From the NCBI GenBank assembly GCA_900757495.1, contig CAAENX010000023.1:1-64000 (forward strand): DNA of 64,000 nucleotides. Direction: 5' to 3'. Both the position numbers and the translations under genes were made by a program. Below are positions 43,188 through 55,080 of the stretch, in pieces; within the stretch, counting starts at the first letter, position 1, and each line of letters begins with the position of its first letter. This DNA is from an uncultured Collinsella sp. (GTDB lineage Bacteria > Actinomycetota > Coriobacteriia > Coriobacteriales > Coriobacteriaceae). Below the pieces are notes generated by a model, which did not search any database, was not told the DNA's origin, and saw only the letters and a program-made list of their open reading frames with translations.

Positions 43188-44379
43188 GACCGCGCTTCGC
43201 ATGGCGCTGGCGCACCCGTTCTACCTGCTCATCTATACGGTGTTCATCTCGCTCATGGGCGTATTCATCGCGGCTTCGGTGAGCTGGAACTCGTCGCAGC
43301 TTACCGAGTATAAGCCCTACGACACCAACGTGATCGTGGTCGACCGCGACAATAGCGACCTTTCGCGGGCGCTTACCAAGCACCTGGGCTCACGCTTTGA
43401 CCTGGTCACGGGCGTCGGCGACGACACATACGACCTTGCCGACGCGCTCTCCAAGAGCAACAGCGCCAAGGGCAGTGCCGATTGCGTGTTCTTTATCCCG
43501 GAGGGGTTTGAGGACGATCTTGTTGCAGCCGCCCGTGCGGGGGAGGCCCTGCCCAAGCTCGATGTGACCTACGGCGCCGGCACCATGGCGGCAGCGCTTT
43601 CGTCTGCCGAGGCCTCGCGCTGGATCTCGCTCGCGGGTGCTGCGGCGGCGCTTGAACCCGCTGCCTCTAACGGTGACGTCGCCAAGGCCGCCGAGCATGC
43701 CGCCGCAAAACGCGCGGAGGTCCAGATCGAGCAGGTTAAGGTTTACTCGACTGCCGCCGCCACGCTCAAGTCGTACTTCAACTTTGGCGCGTACGCGATC
43801 ATCTCGTCGGTCATCGTGTCGGTGGGGCTGGTGTTCTCGGGCATGAACGAGCCCGAGCGCGTGCGCCGCATGGATGCCAGCCCGGTCTCTGAGCGCCAGC
43901 GTTCGCTCGCTGTGTTCGCGGCCGCCGCCGTGCTCACCGTCTGCATCTGGCTCGTGTCGAGCATGATGGGCGTCGTGGGCTTTGCCAGCGCGGTTGCCGA
44001 GGTCGGCGTGGGTCGCGTGTGCCTGGCGCTGGCGGCAACGTTTGCCCTGGCGTGCACGCCGCTGGCCGTTGGCTTTACGCTGTCGAGCCTGGGCGCGCGC
44101 GAGGAGTTGCTCAACGGCGTGGGCAACTTGCTCGGCTTGCTCATGACGTTTTTGGGCGGCGCCTGGATGCCGCTGTCGCTGATGGGTCCGGCCGTGCAGA
44201 CGGCGGCGCACTTTGTGCCGACGTATTGGGTGAGCGACGCGATCGGCAAGGCGCTTGCCTCGGACCTGACGTCTGCCGTGCTGGGCGACATCGCCTGCGA
44301 CCTGGGCGTCACGGTGCTCTTCGCCGCCGCCATCGCCGCCGTAGGCCTAGCCCTCGCGCACAACAAATCCCACGCCTAG
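43174..44379 (+). CDS. ABC-2 type permease, second
   Basis: A 401-residue partner of the preceding permease with the same plan: a TM near 20-38, an outer domain (about 45-205) and five to six C-terminal hydrophobic segments ending GLALAHNKSHA. Start ATG 43174 has AAGGAG five bases upstream and lies inside the end of the previous gene, indicating tight coupling. The pair probably forms a heterodimeric channel. Confidence 0.88.
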   Translation: MSTFKTALRMALAHPFYLLIYTVFISLMGVFIAASVSWNSSQLTEYKPYDTNVIVVDRDNSDLSRALTKHLGSRFDLVTGVGDDTYDLADALSKSNSAKGSADCVFFIPEGFEDDLVAAARAGEALPKLDVTYGAGTMAAALSSAEASRWISLAGAAAALEPAASNGDVAKAAEHAAAKRAEVQIEQVKVYSTAAATLKSYFNFGAYAIISSVIVSVGLVFSGMNEPERVRRMDASPVSERQRSLAVFAAAAVLTVCIWLVSSMMGVVGFASAVAEVGVGRVCLALAATFALACTPLAVGFTLSSLGAREELLNGVGNLLGLLMTFLGGAWMPLSLMGPAVQTAAHFVPTYWVSDAIGKALASDLTSAVLGDIACDLGVTVLFAAAIAAVGLALAHNKSHA

Positions 44380-44387
44380 CCACCTAG

Positions 44388-44573
44388 TCATTGGGGACGT
44401 TCTTAAACGACTGGTCGCTGGGGACAGTCTTTGCCGATTCGCCGGCTCGCCGGCCGGGCTGGCAAGGACTGTCCCAATATGTCGGCACTTGGGGACGTTC
44501 CTTTCCTGCCGGCACTCATTGGGGACAGACTTAAATGAGCGATTTCACTCATTTAAGTCTGTCCCCAATGAGT
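44388..44573. repeat. R7 repeat cluster, copy 1 (GGGGAC family)
   Basis: Starts TCATTGGGGACGTTCTTAAA. It holds an imperfect stem GGGACAGTCTTTGCC (44421-44435 with 44461-44475) and a perfect 26-bp inverted repeat (44514-44539 with 44548-44573) containing TTGGGGACAGACTTAAATGA. REP-like; related sequences occur at 48058-48163, 56540-56571 and 60437-60470. Confidence 0.8.
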
Positions 44574-44668
44574 AGGTTGGAAAAAATTGCGCCTGTCGCT
44601 TAAAAATAGTTCGCCCGGGTTTACTATTAGCCTAGAAAAGTAGCTGAAGGCTAACAACGGGGGATAGC

Positions 44669-45382
<714 letters not shown>

Positions 45383-45390
45383 GCGATGCC

Positions 45391-48057
45391 ATGACACCTC
45401 TCGCAAAGCGACTCCCGCGCGAGCTGCGCCGCAATATCGGCAAGTACCTGGGCATCTTTTTGCTTATGTGCGGGAGCATCGCTCTCACCTCGGGCTTTTT
45501 GCTCGCGGCGCATTCCATCGGTTGCCTTATCGACGACATGCGCGATGCGTACACGATTGAGGACGGCCGCGTGACCACCTCCTTCGAGGCTACCGACGAC
45601 CAGCTCAAGGCAGCCGAGGATGCAGCCGACGACGTCGGCGGCGTCACGCTCTACAAGAATTTCTCCATCGACGCCATCATCAAAAAGACCGCCGGCGACG
45701 ACGGCACCAAGCGCACGTTGCGCACCTATGCGCACCGCACCAAGGTCGATATCGCGTCCTACTGCGAAGGCAGGCAGCCCAAGACGGACGATGAGGTGGC
45801 TATCGACCGCGTTTTTGCCACCAACAACGACCTTGTCGTGGGCGATAAGGTTGAGCTTGAGGGCCGCACCTACACCATCTGCGGCATCATGACCCAGCCC
45901 GATAGCCAGGCGCTGTTCCTCGACAATTCGGACTTTACGGTGAACACCATCACCTATGGTGTGGCCGAGGTCACCGACGCCGGCTTTGCCGCGCTCGAGG
46001 ATGCCGGTGGTGCACCTGCCTACACCTACTCCTTCGCTTTTACCGATCGCGACCTCCCCACCGCGGATCGCATCGATGCGGAGCAGGATATGGTCGAGGC
46101 GCTGACCGATGCCGATGCGCGCGTGGACGATCTGATCGACGCCGATTCCAACCAGGGTATTGGCTACGCGCGCGACGACGTAGACGGCGACTCCATGATG
46201 TGGATGACGCTGCTCAACATTATCATCGTGATCATGGCGTTCGTCTTTGTGGTCCTTACCGACGCCACCATCGAGGAGGAGAGCGCCATCATTGGCACGC
46301 TGCTCGCCAGCGGCTATCGCCGCCGCGAGATCGTGCTGCACTACCTGGCACTTCCCGCCGTCGTGGGCGTGGTCGCGGCGCTTTTGGGCACCGCGCTCGG
46401 CGTCGCGTTCTTTACCGAGCCCATGCGCGGCCTCTATTACGGTTCGTACAGCCTGCCTCCCTTCCAGGTGTACTGGAGCTGGGAGATTTTTGTGAAGTGC
46501 GCCGTGGTTCCCGCTGCCGCGCTCATCCTCATCACGCTGGTGGGCCTGCTTCGCAAGATGGGCAAGACGCCGTTGCAGTTCCTTCGTCACGAGGCGAGCG
46601 GCAAATCGGGCACCAAGCGCGGCCTGCAGCTGCCGGAGCGCATGGGCTTTGTCTCGCGCTTTCGCCTGCGCATCTTCCTGCGCAACCTGGGCAACTTCGC
46701 CACGCTCTTCGTGGGCATTGCGTTTGCCTCGCTGCTGCTGCTCTTTGGCCTGGCGATCCTGCCCACGATGACGCATTACGCCGACAACCTGGAGACAAGC
46801 CTGGTCGCCGAGCACCAGTACACGCTCAAGGCTCCGCTAGAGCTTGAGGGTACTGCCGAGGAGCGCGGGCAGTGGGCGGCGCTCGAGCGCTTGCAGTCGG
46901 TGGATGGTGCGCTGCTCTCCGCCGCTCAGGATGCCAGCGACGAGCTCGATGACGCGGCCGATGCGGCGCAGGCGGCAGCCGATGCCGCGACCAGCGTTCC
47001 GTCTGCCGAGACCCTGGCCGCGGCGCAGGACGCGCTCGCCAAGGTCCAGGACAAGAAAGATGTGCTTTATGCGCGCCTCGATGACCTTGCCGATGCCCTC
47101 GGCTGCAACCGCGACGAGGGCATCGACCTGATCGACAAGGCCTCTAAGATCGACACTGACAACGACGATATCCACCCGGTCAATTCGACCGACAACGGCG
47201 CGGGCGCAATCGCGCAGGCCGAGAAATATGCCGTCTACCAGCTGCAATACGACCGCGGCGATGGTAATGGCGAGGAGACGATTTCCGTCTACGGCATCTC
47301 GCCCGATTCGCGCTACTGGAAGGGCCTCAACATCGGCGACGGACACGTCGTCTTTGGCGGCGGCCTGCTCGACAAGTTTGGCTGGAGCGAGGGCCAGAAG
47401 GTCGAGCTTCGCGACAAGTACGAGGCTCGGGATTATTCCCTTGAGTGCGCGGGCAAGGGCTGCTCCTGGGGCTCAAAGTCGGACATGAATATCTATATGA
47501 GCATCGATGACTTTAACGAGCTGTTCGACAACGATGCCGCCTACTTCAACGGCTATGTGAGCAACGAGAAGCTCGACCTCGACGCGCGCTACTTTGCCGG
47601 CGACACCACGCCCGACGACATGCGCGCCGTGGGCGACCAGTTTATCGGCATGATGAGCAAAATGATCGGCATGATGGTCGGGCTCGCGGTGTTTATCTTC
47701 CTGCTGTTTATGTACCTGCTGACCAAGGCGGTGATCGACCACAGCGCCCGTTCGATCAGCTACATGAAAGTCTTTGGCTATCGCGATAGCGAGATCTCGC
47801 ATCTGTACATCCGCTCGATCACGCTGTGCGTGGCGGTGTCACTCGTGCTGAGCCTGCCGGTCATTATTGGCTCGCTCACGGCCATCTTCCGCTCGATGCT
47901 GCTCGCCTACAACGGCAATATCGAGATCTACGTGCCCGCTTGGTCCATGGCTGCATGCATCGGCATCGGCTTTGCGACCTACCTGGTCGTGGCGCTGCTG
48001 CACACGCGCTCTATCAAGCGCGTCAGCCTGGCCGAAGCCCTCAAGGTGCAGGAGTAG
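45391..48057 (+). CDS. Large FtsX-type ABC permease
   Basis: An 888-residue permease with two FtsX units. An N-terminal membrane anchor (about 18-40) is followed by an outer domain and three or four membrane segments around residues 270-410. There is another segment near 435-465, then a long periplasm-facing region (about 465-755) with an alanine/aspartate-rich coiled segment. The C-terminal FtsX membrane block is at about 755-880. The start chosen is ATG 45391 (MTPLAKRLPREL); the frame extends five codons upstream into the ATPase gene. It may export peptides, act in antimicrobial-peptide resistance, or transmit cell-wall signals. Confidence 0.9.
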   Translation: MTPLAKRLPRELRRNIGKYLGIFLLMCGSIALTSGFLLAAHSIGCLIDDMRDAYTIEDGRVTTSFEATDDQLKAAEDAADDVGGVTLYKNFSIDAIIKKTAGDDGTKRTLRTYAHRTKVDIASYCEGRQPKTDDEVAIDRVFATNNDLVVGDKVELEGRTYTICGIMTQPDSQALFLDNSDFTVNTITYGVAEVTDAGFAALEDAGGAPAYTYSFAFTDRDLPTADRIDAEQDMVEALTDADARVDDLIDADSNQGIGYARDDVDGDSMMWMTLLNIIIVIMAFVFVVLTDATIEEESAIIGTLLASGYRRREIVLHYLALPAVVGVVAALLGTALGVAFFTEPMRGLYYGSYSLPPFQVYWSWEIFVKCAVVPAAALILITLVGLLRKMGKTPLQFLRHEASGKSGTKRGLQLPERMGFVSRFRLRIFLRNLGNFATLFVGIAFASLLLLFGLAILPTMTHYADNLETSLVAEHQYTLKAPLELEGTAEERGQWAALERLQSVDGALLSAAQDASDELDDAADAAQAAADAATSVPSAETLAAAQDALAKVQDKKDVLYARLDDLADALGCNRDEGIDLIDKASKIDTDNDDIHPVNSTDNGAGAIAQAEKYAVYQLQYDRGDGNGEETISVYGISPDSRYWKGLNIGDGHVVFGGGLLDKFGWSEGQKVELRDKYEARDYSLECAGKGCSWGSKSDMNIYMSIDDFNELFDNDAAYFNGYVSNEKLDLDARYFAGDTTPDDMRAVGDQFIGMMSKMIGMMVGLAVFIFLLFMYLLTKAVIDHSARSISYMKVFGYRDSEISHLYIRSITLCVAVSLVLSLPVIIGSLTAIFRSMLLAYNGNIEIYVPAWSMAACIGIGFATYLVVALLHTRSIKRVSLAEALKVQE

Positions 48058-48163
48058 TCATTGGGGACGTTCTTAAACGACTAGTCGTTGGGGACAGTCT
48101 TTGCCGGATCGCCGGCTCGCTGGCCGGGCGGCAAGCACTCATTTAAGTCTGTCCCCAATGAGT
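48058..48163. repeat. R7 repeat cluster, copy 2 (internally deleted)
   Basis: Same start as copy 1 (TCATTGGGGACGTTCTTAAA) and the same GGGGACAGTCTTTGCCG block. It then jumps to CACTCATTTAAGTCTGTCCC, the right arm of the long hairpin. The middle of copy 1 is missing. It begins at the permease stop codon. Confidence 0.78.
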
Positions 48164-48258
48164 GCCTAGCGACTCGGCGTTGCGCTTGACTTCAACCCCA
48201 CTTCAACGGGTACCATCCTCTATGTCTGTAACGCCATATAGACCGAGGGGATAGATCT

Positions 48259-49464
48259 ATGACCGCAACCGCACCCGCAGCACCGGCAAAGGTGTACTTC
48301 ACCAACCTGCGCACGCATGCTCGCGAGAGCCAGCTCGACAAACTCAAACGCCTCATTCGCCGCGCCGGCATTGAGCAGATCGACTTCGAGAACAAGTTCG
48401 TCGCTATCAAGATTCACTTTGGCGAGCTGGGTAACCTGAGCTTTCTGCGCTCAAACTACGCCCGCGCCGTCGCAGACGTCGTGAAGGAGCTGGGCGGCAA
48501 ACCCTTCCTCACCGACTGCAACACGCTCTATGTGGGCAGCCGCAAAAACGCGCTCGAGCACATCGACACCGCCTACCAGAACGGCTTTACCCCGTATGCC
48601 ACGGGTTGCCAGATCATCATCGCCGACGGCCTCAAGGGCACCGACGAGGCGCTCGTTCCGGTCGAGGGCGGCGAGTACGTGCGCGAGGCCAAGATCGGTC
48701 AGGCGCTCATGGACGCCGACATTGTGATCAGCCTCACCCACTTTAAGGGCCATGAGCAGGCCGGCTTTGGCGGCGCCATGAAGAACCTGGGCATGGGCGG
48801 CGGCAGTCGTGCTGGCAAGATGGAACAACATGCCGCCGGCAAGCCGAGCGTCGATACCACCAACTGCGTAGGTTGCCGTGCCTGCGAAAAGATCTGTGCG
48901 CACAACGCTATCTCGTTTGACGACACGCGCGAGCGCGAGCTTGCCAACGGCAACACCCGCACGGTTCACGTCGCCGCTATCGACCACGATCGCTGCGTGG
49001 GCTGCGGACGCTGCATTGCGGCGTGCAACCAGGACTGCATCAAGCCCGACTATGATGCCGCGGCCGACGTGCTCAACTACAAGATCGCTGAGTACACGAA
49101 GGCCATTGTTCAGGATCGCCCCAGCTTCCACATCTCGCTTGCCATGGACATCAGTCCCAACTGCGACTGCCACCCCGAAAACGACACGCCCATCGTCAAC
49201 GACATCGGCATGTTCGCGAGCTTCGACCCGGTCGCCATCGACCAGGCCTGCGCCGATGCCGTTATGGCATCCGAGCCGCTGCCCAACACCGAGCTCACCG
49301 ACAGCGCGGCCAAGATGGAGCACAATCACGAGCATCTGGAGGGCGAGCAGGCCAAGGATCCCTTCTGCATCACGCATCCCGACACCGACTGGCGCGCGTG
49401 CATCGCGCATGCCGAGAAGATCGGCCTGGGCACGAGCAAGTACGAGCTCATCGAGGTCAAGTAG
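48259..49464 (+). CDS. DUF362 protein with 2x[4Fe-4S] ferredoxin domain
   Basis: A 401-residue protein. The DUF362 part (about 10-190 and 280-370) has VAIKIHFGELGN, FLTDCNTLYVGSRKNA and the FKGHEQAGFGGAMKNLGMG segment. An internal ferredoxin domain (about 195-265) has CVGCRACEKICAHNA and CVGCGRCIAACNQDC. Such proteins are widespread in anaerobes and of unknown function, though redox or corrinoid-related roles have been proposed. It is monocistronic, with a strong bidirectional terminator after it. Confidence 0.9.
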   Translation: MTATAPAAPAKVYFTNLRTHARESQLDKLKRLIRRAGIEQIDFENKFVAIKIHFGELGNLSFLRSNYARAVADVVKELGGKPFLTDCNTLYVGSRKNALEHIDTAYQNGFTPYATGCQIIIADGLKGTDEALVPVEGGEYVREAKIGQALMDADIVISLTHFKGHEQAGFGGAMKNLGMGGGSRAGKMEQHAAGKPSVDTTNCVGCRACEKICAHNAISFDDTRERELANGNTRTVHVAAIDHDRCVGCGRCIAACNQDCIKPDYDAAADVLNYKIAEYTKAIVQDRPSFHISLAMDISPNCDCHPENDTPIVNDIGMFASFDPVAIDQACADAVMASEPLPNTELTDSAAKMEHNHEHLEGEQAKDPFCITHPDTDWRACIAHAEKIGLGTSKYELIEVK

Positions 49465-49511
49465 CATCTAGCTATTGGACAAATCAAGCGCTTTTGTAGC
49501 GCAGCGTTAGC

Positions 49512-49550
49512 AAAAGCCGCCCGTGAGCACAGTGCCCACGGGCGGCTTTT
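49512..49550. terminator. Bidirectional terminator
   Basis: Perfect 14-bp stem AAAAGCCGCCCGTG / CACGGGCGGCTTTT between two convergent genes. Confidence 0.9.
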
Positions 49551-49588
49551 CGGAAGTGCTAGGGGGTCATATAGACCAGTAAACCGTA

Positions 49589-50563
49589 CTATTTGTCTAA
49601 ATAATACTCGTCGAGGAAGTTGTCGACCGTGTTCCAGTAGAGTTCGGGGTCGACTTGCGCGCTCTTGGCGTGGGTGGCGCCGTGGATAGTGAGCTTCTGT
49701 TTAACCTTGCTGGCGCACGCCTCGTAGTTTTGGTCGAGCATACTGTACGGTACAAAGGTGTCTTGGTCACCGTGGATAAAAAGCATGGGAACCGTCGCGT
49801 GTTTGAGTTGCTCCACACTGCTCGCCTTATGAAAGTCGTAGCCCGCGCGCACGTTGCACACCAAGTTCGCTACATCGAGCAAGGGAAAGCTGGGCAGGCC
49901 GAACACGTCCTTGAGCTGCAGGGAAAACTCGTCCCAAACACTCGTATAACCACAGTCCTCGATAATGCATTTTACGTTTGCAGGCAGAGATTCCCCCGCG
50001 ACGTTCATGGCCGTCGCCGCACCCATCGACTCGCCAAAGACCAGGATGCGCGCCTCGGGGTCGGCCTGAACGATTCGCCCGATCCATGCAACGACATCGA
50101 GCCGCTCGGGCCAGCCCATGCCGATATAGTCGCCGCCGGAGCGCTCGTGGGCACGCGCGGCGGGCGCGAGCACGTTCATGCCGCGGTCGTGGAAGCGCTT
50201 GACGTATCGGGCCATGCCGATGGGCTCGTCGGTGTATCCGTGCAGGCAGATAGCGTAATCGTGCGTGCTCTCCGGGGCGGCAAAATACCAAGCGGCGAGC
50301 TCGGTTCCGTCATCTGCGGTTAGGCTGCTGCTCTTGCGGTTTTCCTTAAACCATGCCCGCGCCTCGGTGTCCTCGGCATCCGGCTGCTCACCTTCTTTGT
50401 CGTTCTTGCTATCCTGCATCATCTTCATGGTGTACGGCGCTTGGGGGTTCAGGGCAAAGTCAAACAAAAAGTTGCCGGCAAATCCAAGCAGCGCGACGAC
50501 GAGCACCAACGCAACAACGCCGGCTATCTTGAGCTTCCGATGGGGGTGTGCGCTTTGAGGCAT
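49589..50563 (-). CDS. Membrane-anchored alpha/beta hydrolase
   Basis: A 324-residue hydrolase with an N-terminal membrane anchor (about 11-33, AGVVALVLVVALLGFAG). The fold shows AICLHGYTDEP (oxyanion loop), nucleophile GESMGAATAM, the acid segment FIHGDQDTFVP and the terminal histidine in HGATHAKS. It resembles the BAAT/acyl-CoA-thioester and YqkD-type cell-surface hydrolases. The substrate is unknown. It converges on the DUF362 gene. Confidence 0.88.
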   Translation of the reverse strand: MPQSAHPHRKLKIAGVVALVLVVALLGFAGNFLFDFALNPQAPYTMKMMQDSKNDKEGEQPDAEDTEARAWFKENRKSSSLTADDGTELAAWYFAAPESTHDYAICLHGYTDEPIGMARYVKRFHDRGMNVLAPAARAHERSGGDYIGMGWPERLDVVAWIGRIVQADPEARILVFGESMGAATAMNVAGESLPANVKCIIEDCGYTSVWDEFSLQLKDVFGLPSFPLLDVANLVCNVRAGYDFHKASSVEQLKHATVPMLFIHGDQDTFVPYSMLDQNYEACASKVKQKLTIHGATHAKSAQVDPELYWNTVDNFLDEYYLDK

Positions 50564-50749
50564 TTACGGTTCTCCTTATAGATGTTAATACATCAACATT
50601 TAAAACAAGCGCATTATGGACGTTCGCCGTTGATGCGTCAACAAGCAAAGAATGGGTAAACAAAGGGGCACACATGGTGCAAATTTCGCACGTACCCAGA
50701 CGCTTTGATATAGTGTTGAGAACTATTTACGTTGGAGGATGTAACCGGC

Positions 50750-51433
50750 ATGTCCGATTCGAGCGACAGTTCCAAGCCGCGGCCCAAGACCGCGGCCATT
50801 CCGCACTACACGGTGGGCGAGGAGATCATGAACTCCGTCACCCATGGTGTCGGCTGCCTGCTGGGCATTGCGGGTCTGGTGCTCCTGATCGTATTCGCTG
50901 CCCTGCGCGGCGGCGGCCCGGCCCACATGGCCGCGGCTATCGTCTATGGCGTCAGCATTATTCTCGAATACCTCGCCTCCACGCTCTACCACGCGATTCA
51001 GCCCGCACGCGCCAAGCGCGTGTTTCGCATCATCGACCACAGCTGCATCTACCTGCTCATAGCTGGCAGCTATACGCCGTTTTGCCTCATCACGCTCGCA
51101 AACGACGGCGGCCCTATGCTGTTCTTTGCCGTGTGGGCCATCGCCATTATCGGCATCGCCCTCGAGTGCTTTATGCGCGAGCGTCAACCGCACTGGGTAT
51201 GCGGCTTGGTTTACCTGCTGATGGGCTGGCTCGTTGTCTTTAAGCTGCCCGAGCTTGTGGCGCTGCTGAATCCCGTGGCGCTTGCCCTGCTCGCCGTCGG
51301 CGGCGTGTGCTACACCGTGGGCGTGCCGTTCTATATCGCCAAAAACGTGCGCTACCTGCACAGCGTGTTTCACCTGTGGGTGCTCGCCGGCAGTATCTTC
51401 CAGTTCATGGCGGTGATCCTCTTCGTAATCTAG
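50750..51433 (+). CDS. Hemolysin III family membrane protein (TrhA/YqfA type)
   Basis: A 227-residue protein with seven membrane segments. The family signature begins at TVGEEIMNSVTHGVGCLLG and continues with STLYHAI (Ser/His), RVFRIIDHSCIYLLIAGSYTPF and the late YxxHSVFHLWVLAGSIFQF block. Those His and Asp residues form the putative zinc-dependent hydrolase site of the PAQR/CREST superfamily. The start at 50750 has GGAGG 11 bases upstream. The upstream gap has a GTTGA/TCAAC palindrome at about 50631-50644. Confidence 0.92.
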   Translation: MSDSSDSSKPRPKTAAIPHYTVGEEIMNSVTHGVGCLLGIAGLVLLIVFAALRGGGPAHMAAAIVYGVSIILEYLASTLYHAIQPARAKRVFRIIDHSCIYLLIAGSYTPFCLITLANDGGPMLFFAVWAIAIIGIALECFMRERQPHWVCGLVYLLMGWLVVFKLPELVALLNPVALALLAVGGVCYTVGVPFYIAKNVRYLHSVFHLWVLAGSIFQFMAVILFVI

Positions 51434-51546
51434 CGATCGCGCCTGCGCCCGCGGGCCCGTCCGGGCGCCCGCCGGGTGCAACTGCCCTATCCGCCATCAA
51501 CGTTTTGACCTAACGTCCCGAATCTTGGAGGTTCGAGAAACTCCCG

Positions 51547-52920
<1,374 letters not shown>

Positions 52921-52944
52921 GGCAAGGAAGAGTAGGGGAGAGTT

Positions 52945-53778
52945 ATGGCAGGCCTGTTCAACATCCTTAAGGTCACCGTCAGCGAGGACAAGATCTGCGC
53001 GCATGTGCTGGTGAACCCCGGCATGCCGCTCATGACCTCGGAGGATATCGAGGCCACGGCGCGCGTGTACTACCTAGTGCCGGCGATTGCCAAGCATCTG
53101 TGTCTGGGCGATTCCGGTCGCGAGTTCCAGGACTGCATGGGCCAGACCGAGCTTTGCCACCTGCTTGAGCATGTGACGGTCGAGCTCATGAACGAGACCG
53201 GTCTTGCGGGCAGCATTTCGTGCGGCCGCACGCGCGTAAGCGAGCATGACGAGCGTGTCTTTGAGGTCGAGCTTTCGTGCCCCGACGACGCACTGGCCAT
53301 CGGTGCGCTGTCGTCGGCCACCTTTATGATGGACTGGGCGTACCTGCACGCCGACCAGCCTGCCCCCGACGTGGAAGGCACGGTCGCGGGCCTGCGCAAC
53401 CTGGTGCTGGGCATGCGCGCCGAGGCCGAGGGCAAGGATCCTCACGAGGCCGTCGCTGCTGCGAACGGCGAAGATGCTGCCGAGGACGAGGGCGCTGACG
53501 AGGGCGATGTGCCGGTCGACGCCGAGCCCGTTGCCGATGCGACCGCCGAGCCCGTTCCCACCGAGCCCCAGGGCGTCCCCAACTTTGACGACGAGCCCCA
53601 GGTGGCGATTGATACCGAGGGCGCGGTTGCCGAGAACCACGAGGCCTCCGCTGCCGTCTTTGGCGGTGCGGCGACGGTTCCGGCAGGACCTGCGCATGAG
53701 GGCGGCCTGCCGCTCGTGGACGGCGCCGGCGAGGACCCGGGTGCCACGGTGGCCATGCCGGCTATGCCTCAGGAGTAG
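52945..53778 (+). CDS. Stand-alone cyanophycin-synthetase N-domain-like protein
   Basis: A 277-residue protein. Residues about 1-165 read like the N-terminal domain of cyanophycin synthetase: CMGQTELCHLLEHVTVELMN (65-84) corresponds to its H-x-x-EH-x-x-x-EL helix, followed by CGRTRVSEHDERVFEVEL. No ATP-grasp or Mur-ligase domain follows. The rest (about 165-277) is a disordered Ala/Glu/Asp/Pro-rich tail. No cyanophycin synthetase or cyanophycinase lies in the window. The function of the isolated domain is not known to me. It lies 24 bases after the CorC-like gene. Confidence 0.6.
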   Translation: MAGLFNILKVTVSEDKICAHVLVNPGMPLMTSEDIEATARVYYLVPAIAKHLCLGDSGREFQDCMGQTELCHLLEHVTVELMNETGLAGSISCGRTRVSEHDERVFEVELSCPDDALAIGALSSATFMMDWAYLHADQPAPDVEGTVAGLRNLVLGMRAEAEGKDPHEAVAAANGEDAAEDEGADEGDVPVDAEPVADATAEPVPTEPQGVPNFDDEPQVAIDTEGAVAENHEASAAVFGGAATVPAGPAHEGGLPLVDGAGEDPGATVAMPAMPQE

Positions 53779-53914
53779 GCCTACGCGTTTATCACCATCA
53801 CGTACCTGCGCCTTTGCCGTACGCAGATGAGCGGAGCGGCAAGTGATGCGCTGCGGGTATAATGGACAGCATTCAAACGGTGGGCACCGACGTGCCCGCA
53901 GGAGAGGAATGATC

Positions 53915-54304
53915 ATGGGTAAGACTTTCAGCTTTGTCTCCGGCGCACTTTTTGGTGCTGCTGCCGGCGCTATTATCGGTGTTGCTCTGGCTCCGCGCTC
54001 GGGCGCCGAGACCCGCGCCATGGCTGCCGATATCGCCAACGACGCCTGGGACAATATGCGCGACACCTACGAGCACAGCGCCGAGGAGGCCCGTGCTGCG
54101 GTGAATGACTTTGGCCCGATGGTCGACGCCAAGACCGACGACCTGCGCGCCAAGGTCGACCTGGCCCGCGAGCGCATGGACCAGCTGCGCGAGCAGCTCA
54201 ACGACGCCATTTCGGGTGGCAACGTGACGCCTGCCGCCGACGTCGTGGTCGAGAACGCCGTCGAGGCTGATACCGAGGCTGCGGAGCCCTCGACCGAGGC
54301 ATAA
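53915..54304 (+). CDS. YtxH domain membrane protein
   Basis: A 129-residue protein with a glycine/alanine-rich N-terminal membrane helix (FSFVSGALFGAAAGAIIGVALAP, quoted in part), then APRSGAETR, the usual YtxH signature. An amphipathic helical region and an acidic tail follow. The start at 53915 is chosen because GGAGAGG lies seven bases upstream; an ATG at 53909 is adjacent to that site. The TAATG overlap with the next gene shows translational coupling. Function unknown; stress-related in Bacilli. Confidence 0.87.
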   Translation: MGKTFSFVSGALFGAAAGAIIGVALAPRSGAETRAMAADIANDAWDNMRDTYEHSAEEARAAVNDFGPMVDAKTDDLRAKVDLARERMDQLREQLNDAISGGNVTPAADVVVENAVEADTEAAEPSTEA

Positions 54305-55059
54305 TGCGCGCCGGGGATTTTGTCGGCGCCAAGATTTATCGCAAGCCTACCGAGGACAAGCGCACCAAAAAGGACGGCACGCCGCGCAGCCCTAAAAAGC
54401 TCGGAAAGATTCACTTTCCGGTCTTTACCCCGGGCGGTACGCGCGTGGTCGGCTTTATGGTCCGCCAGTCCGATATCGCGGGCATGATCGAGCGCCCCGA
54501 CCGATTCGTAGCGCTCGACGCCATTGGTGTCTACGAGGGTGCCATTGCGGTCGATGACGTCAAGGACACGTACGATGCTGCCGCCGCCAAGCGCCTCGAC
54601 ATCAACCTGGACGATTGCATCATCTGGGTTGGCATGGACGTGCGCACGGAATCGGGCGATGTCGTGGGCTACTGCTCGGACGTTGAGTTCAAGCCACGCT
54701 CGGGTGTCGTGCAGGCATTCTATGTGACCGCCGGTGCCGCTTCGAGCGTGCTGGTGGGCGACACGCAGGTGCCACCGACGATGCTGCGCGGCTACGAGAA
54801 CGGCGCGATGATTGTCTCGGACGAGGTCAAGGCGCTCGGGTATTCGGGCGGCGCGGCCGCCAAGGCTGCCGAGGCCAGTGTCGTGGTGGGCGATAAGGTC
54901 AAGAAGGGCGCCAAGGTGCTCGATGACAAGGGATCGGTTGCCGTGGACAAGGGCAGTCGCGCACTGGGCAAGCAGCTCGGTAAGACGCGCGGCATGTTCA
55001 AGGCCTTTAAGGACGAATACCAAAAGGCGAGCGGAGGCTCGTCAAAAGCTACAAAATAG
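54304..55059 (+). CDS. PRC-barrel domain protein
   Basis: A 251-residue soluble protein with a basic N terminus and two PRC-barrel-like segments: about 40-95 (TRVVGFMVRQSDIAG, then FVALDAIGVYEG) and about 110-150 (MDVRTESGDVVGYCSDVEF). The C-terminal third is lysine/alanine-rich and helical. PRC barrels occur in RNA-processing and photosynthetic-assembly proteins, so no specific role follows. It overlaps the YtxH gene by one base, and its terminator is at 55081-55110. Confidence 0.82.
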   Translation: MRAGDFVGAKIYRKPTEDKRTKKDGTPRSPKKLGKIHFPVFTPGGTRVVGFMVRQSDIAGMIERPDRFVALDAIGVYEGAIAVDDVKDTYDAAAAKRLDINLDDCIIWVGMDVRTESGDVVGYCSDVEFKPRSGVVQAFYVTAGAASSVLVGDTQVPPTMLRGYENGAMIVSDEVKALGYSGGAAAKAAEASVVVGDKVKKGAKVLDDKGSVAVDKGSRALGKQLGKTRGMFKAFKDEYQKASGGSSKATK

Positions 55060-55080
55060 CGACGTACCAAATGATGGGAG

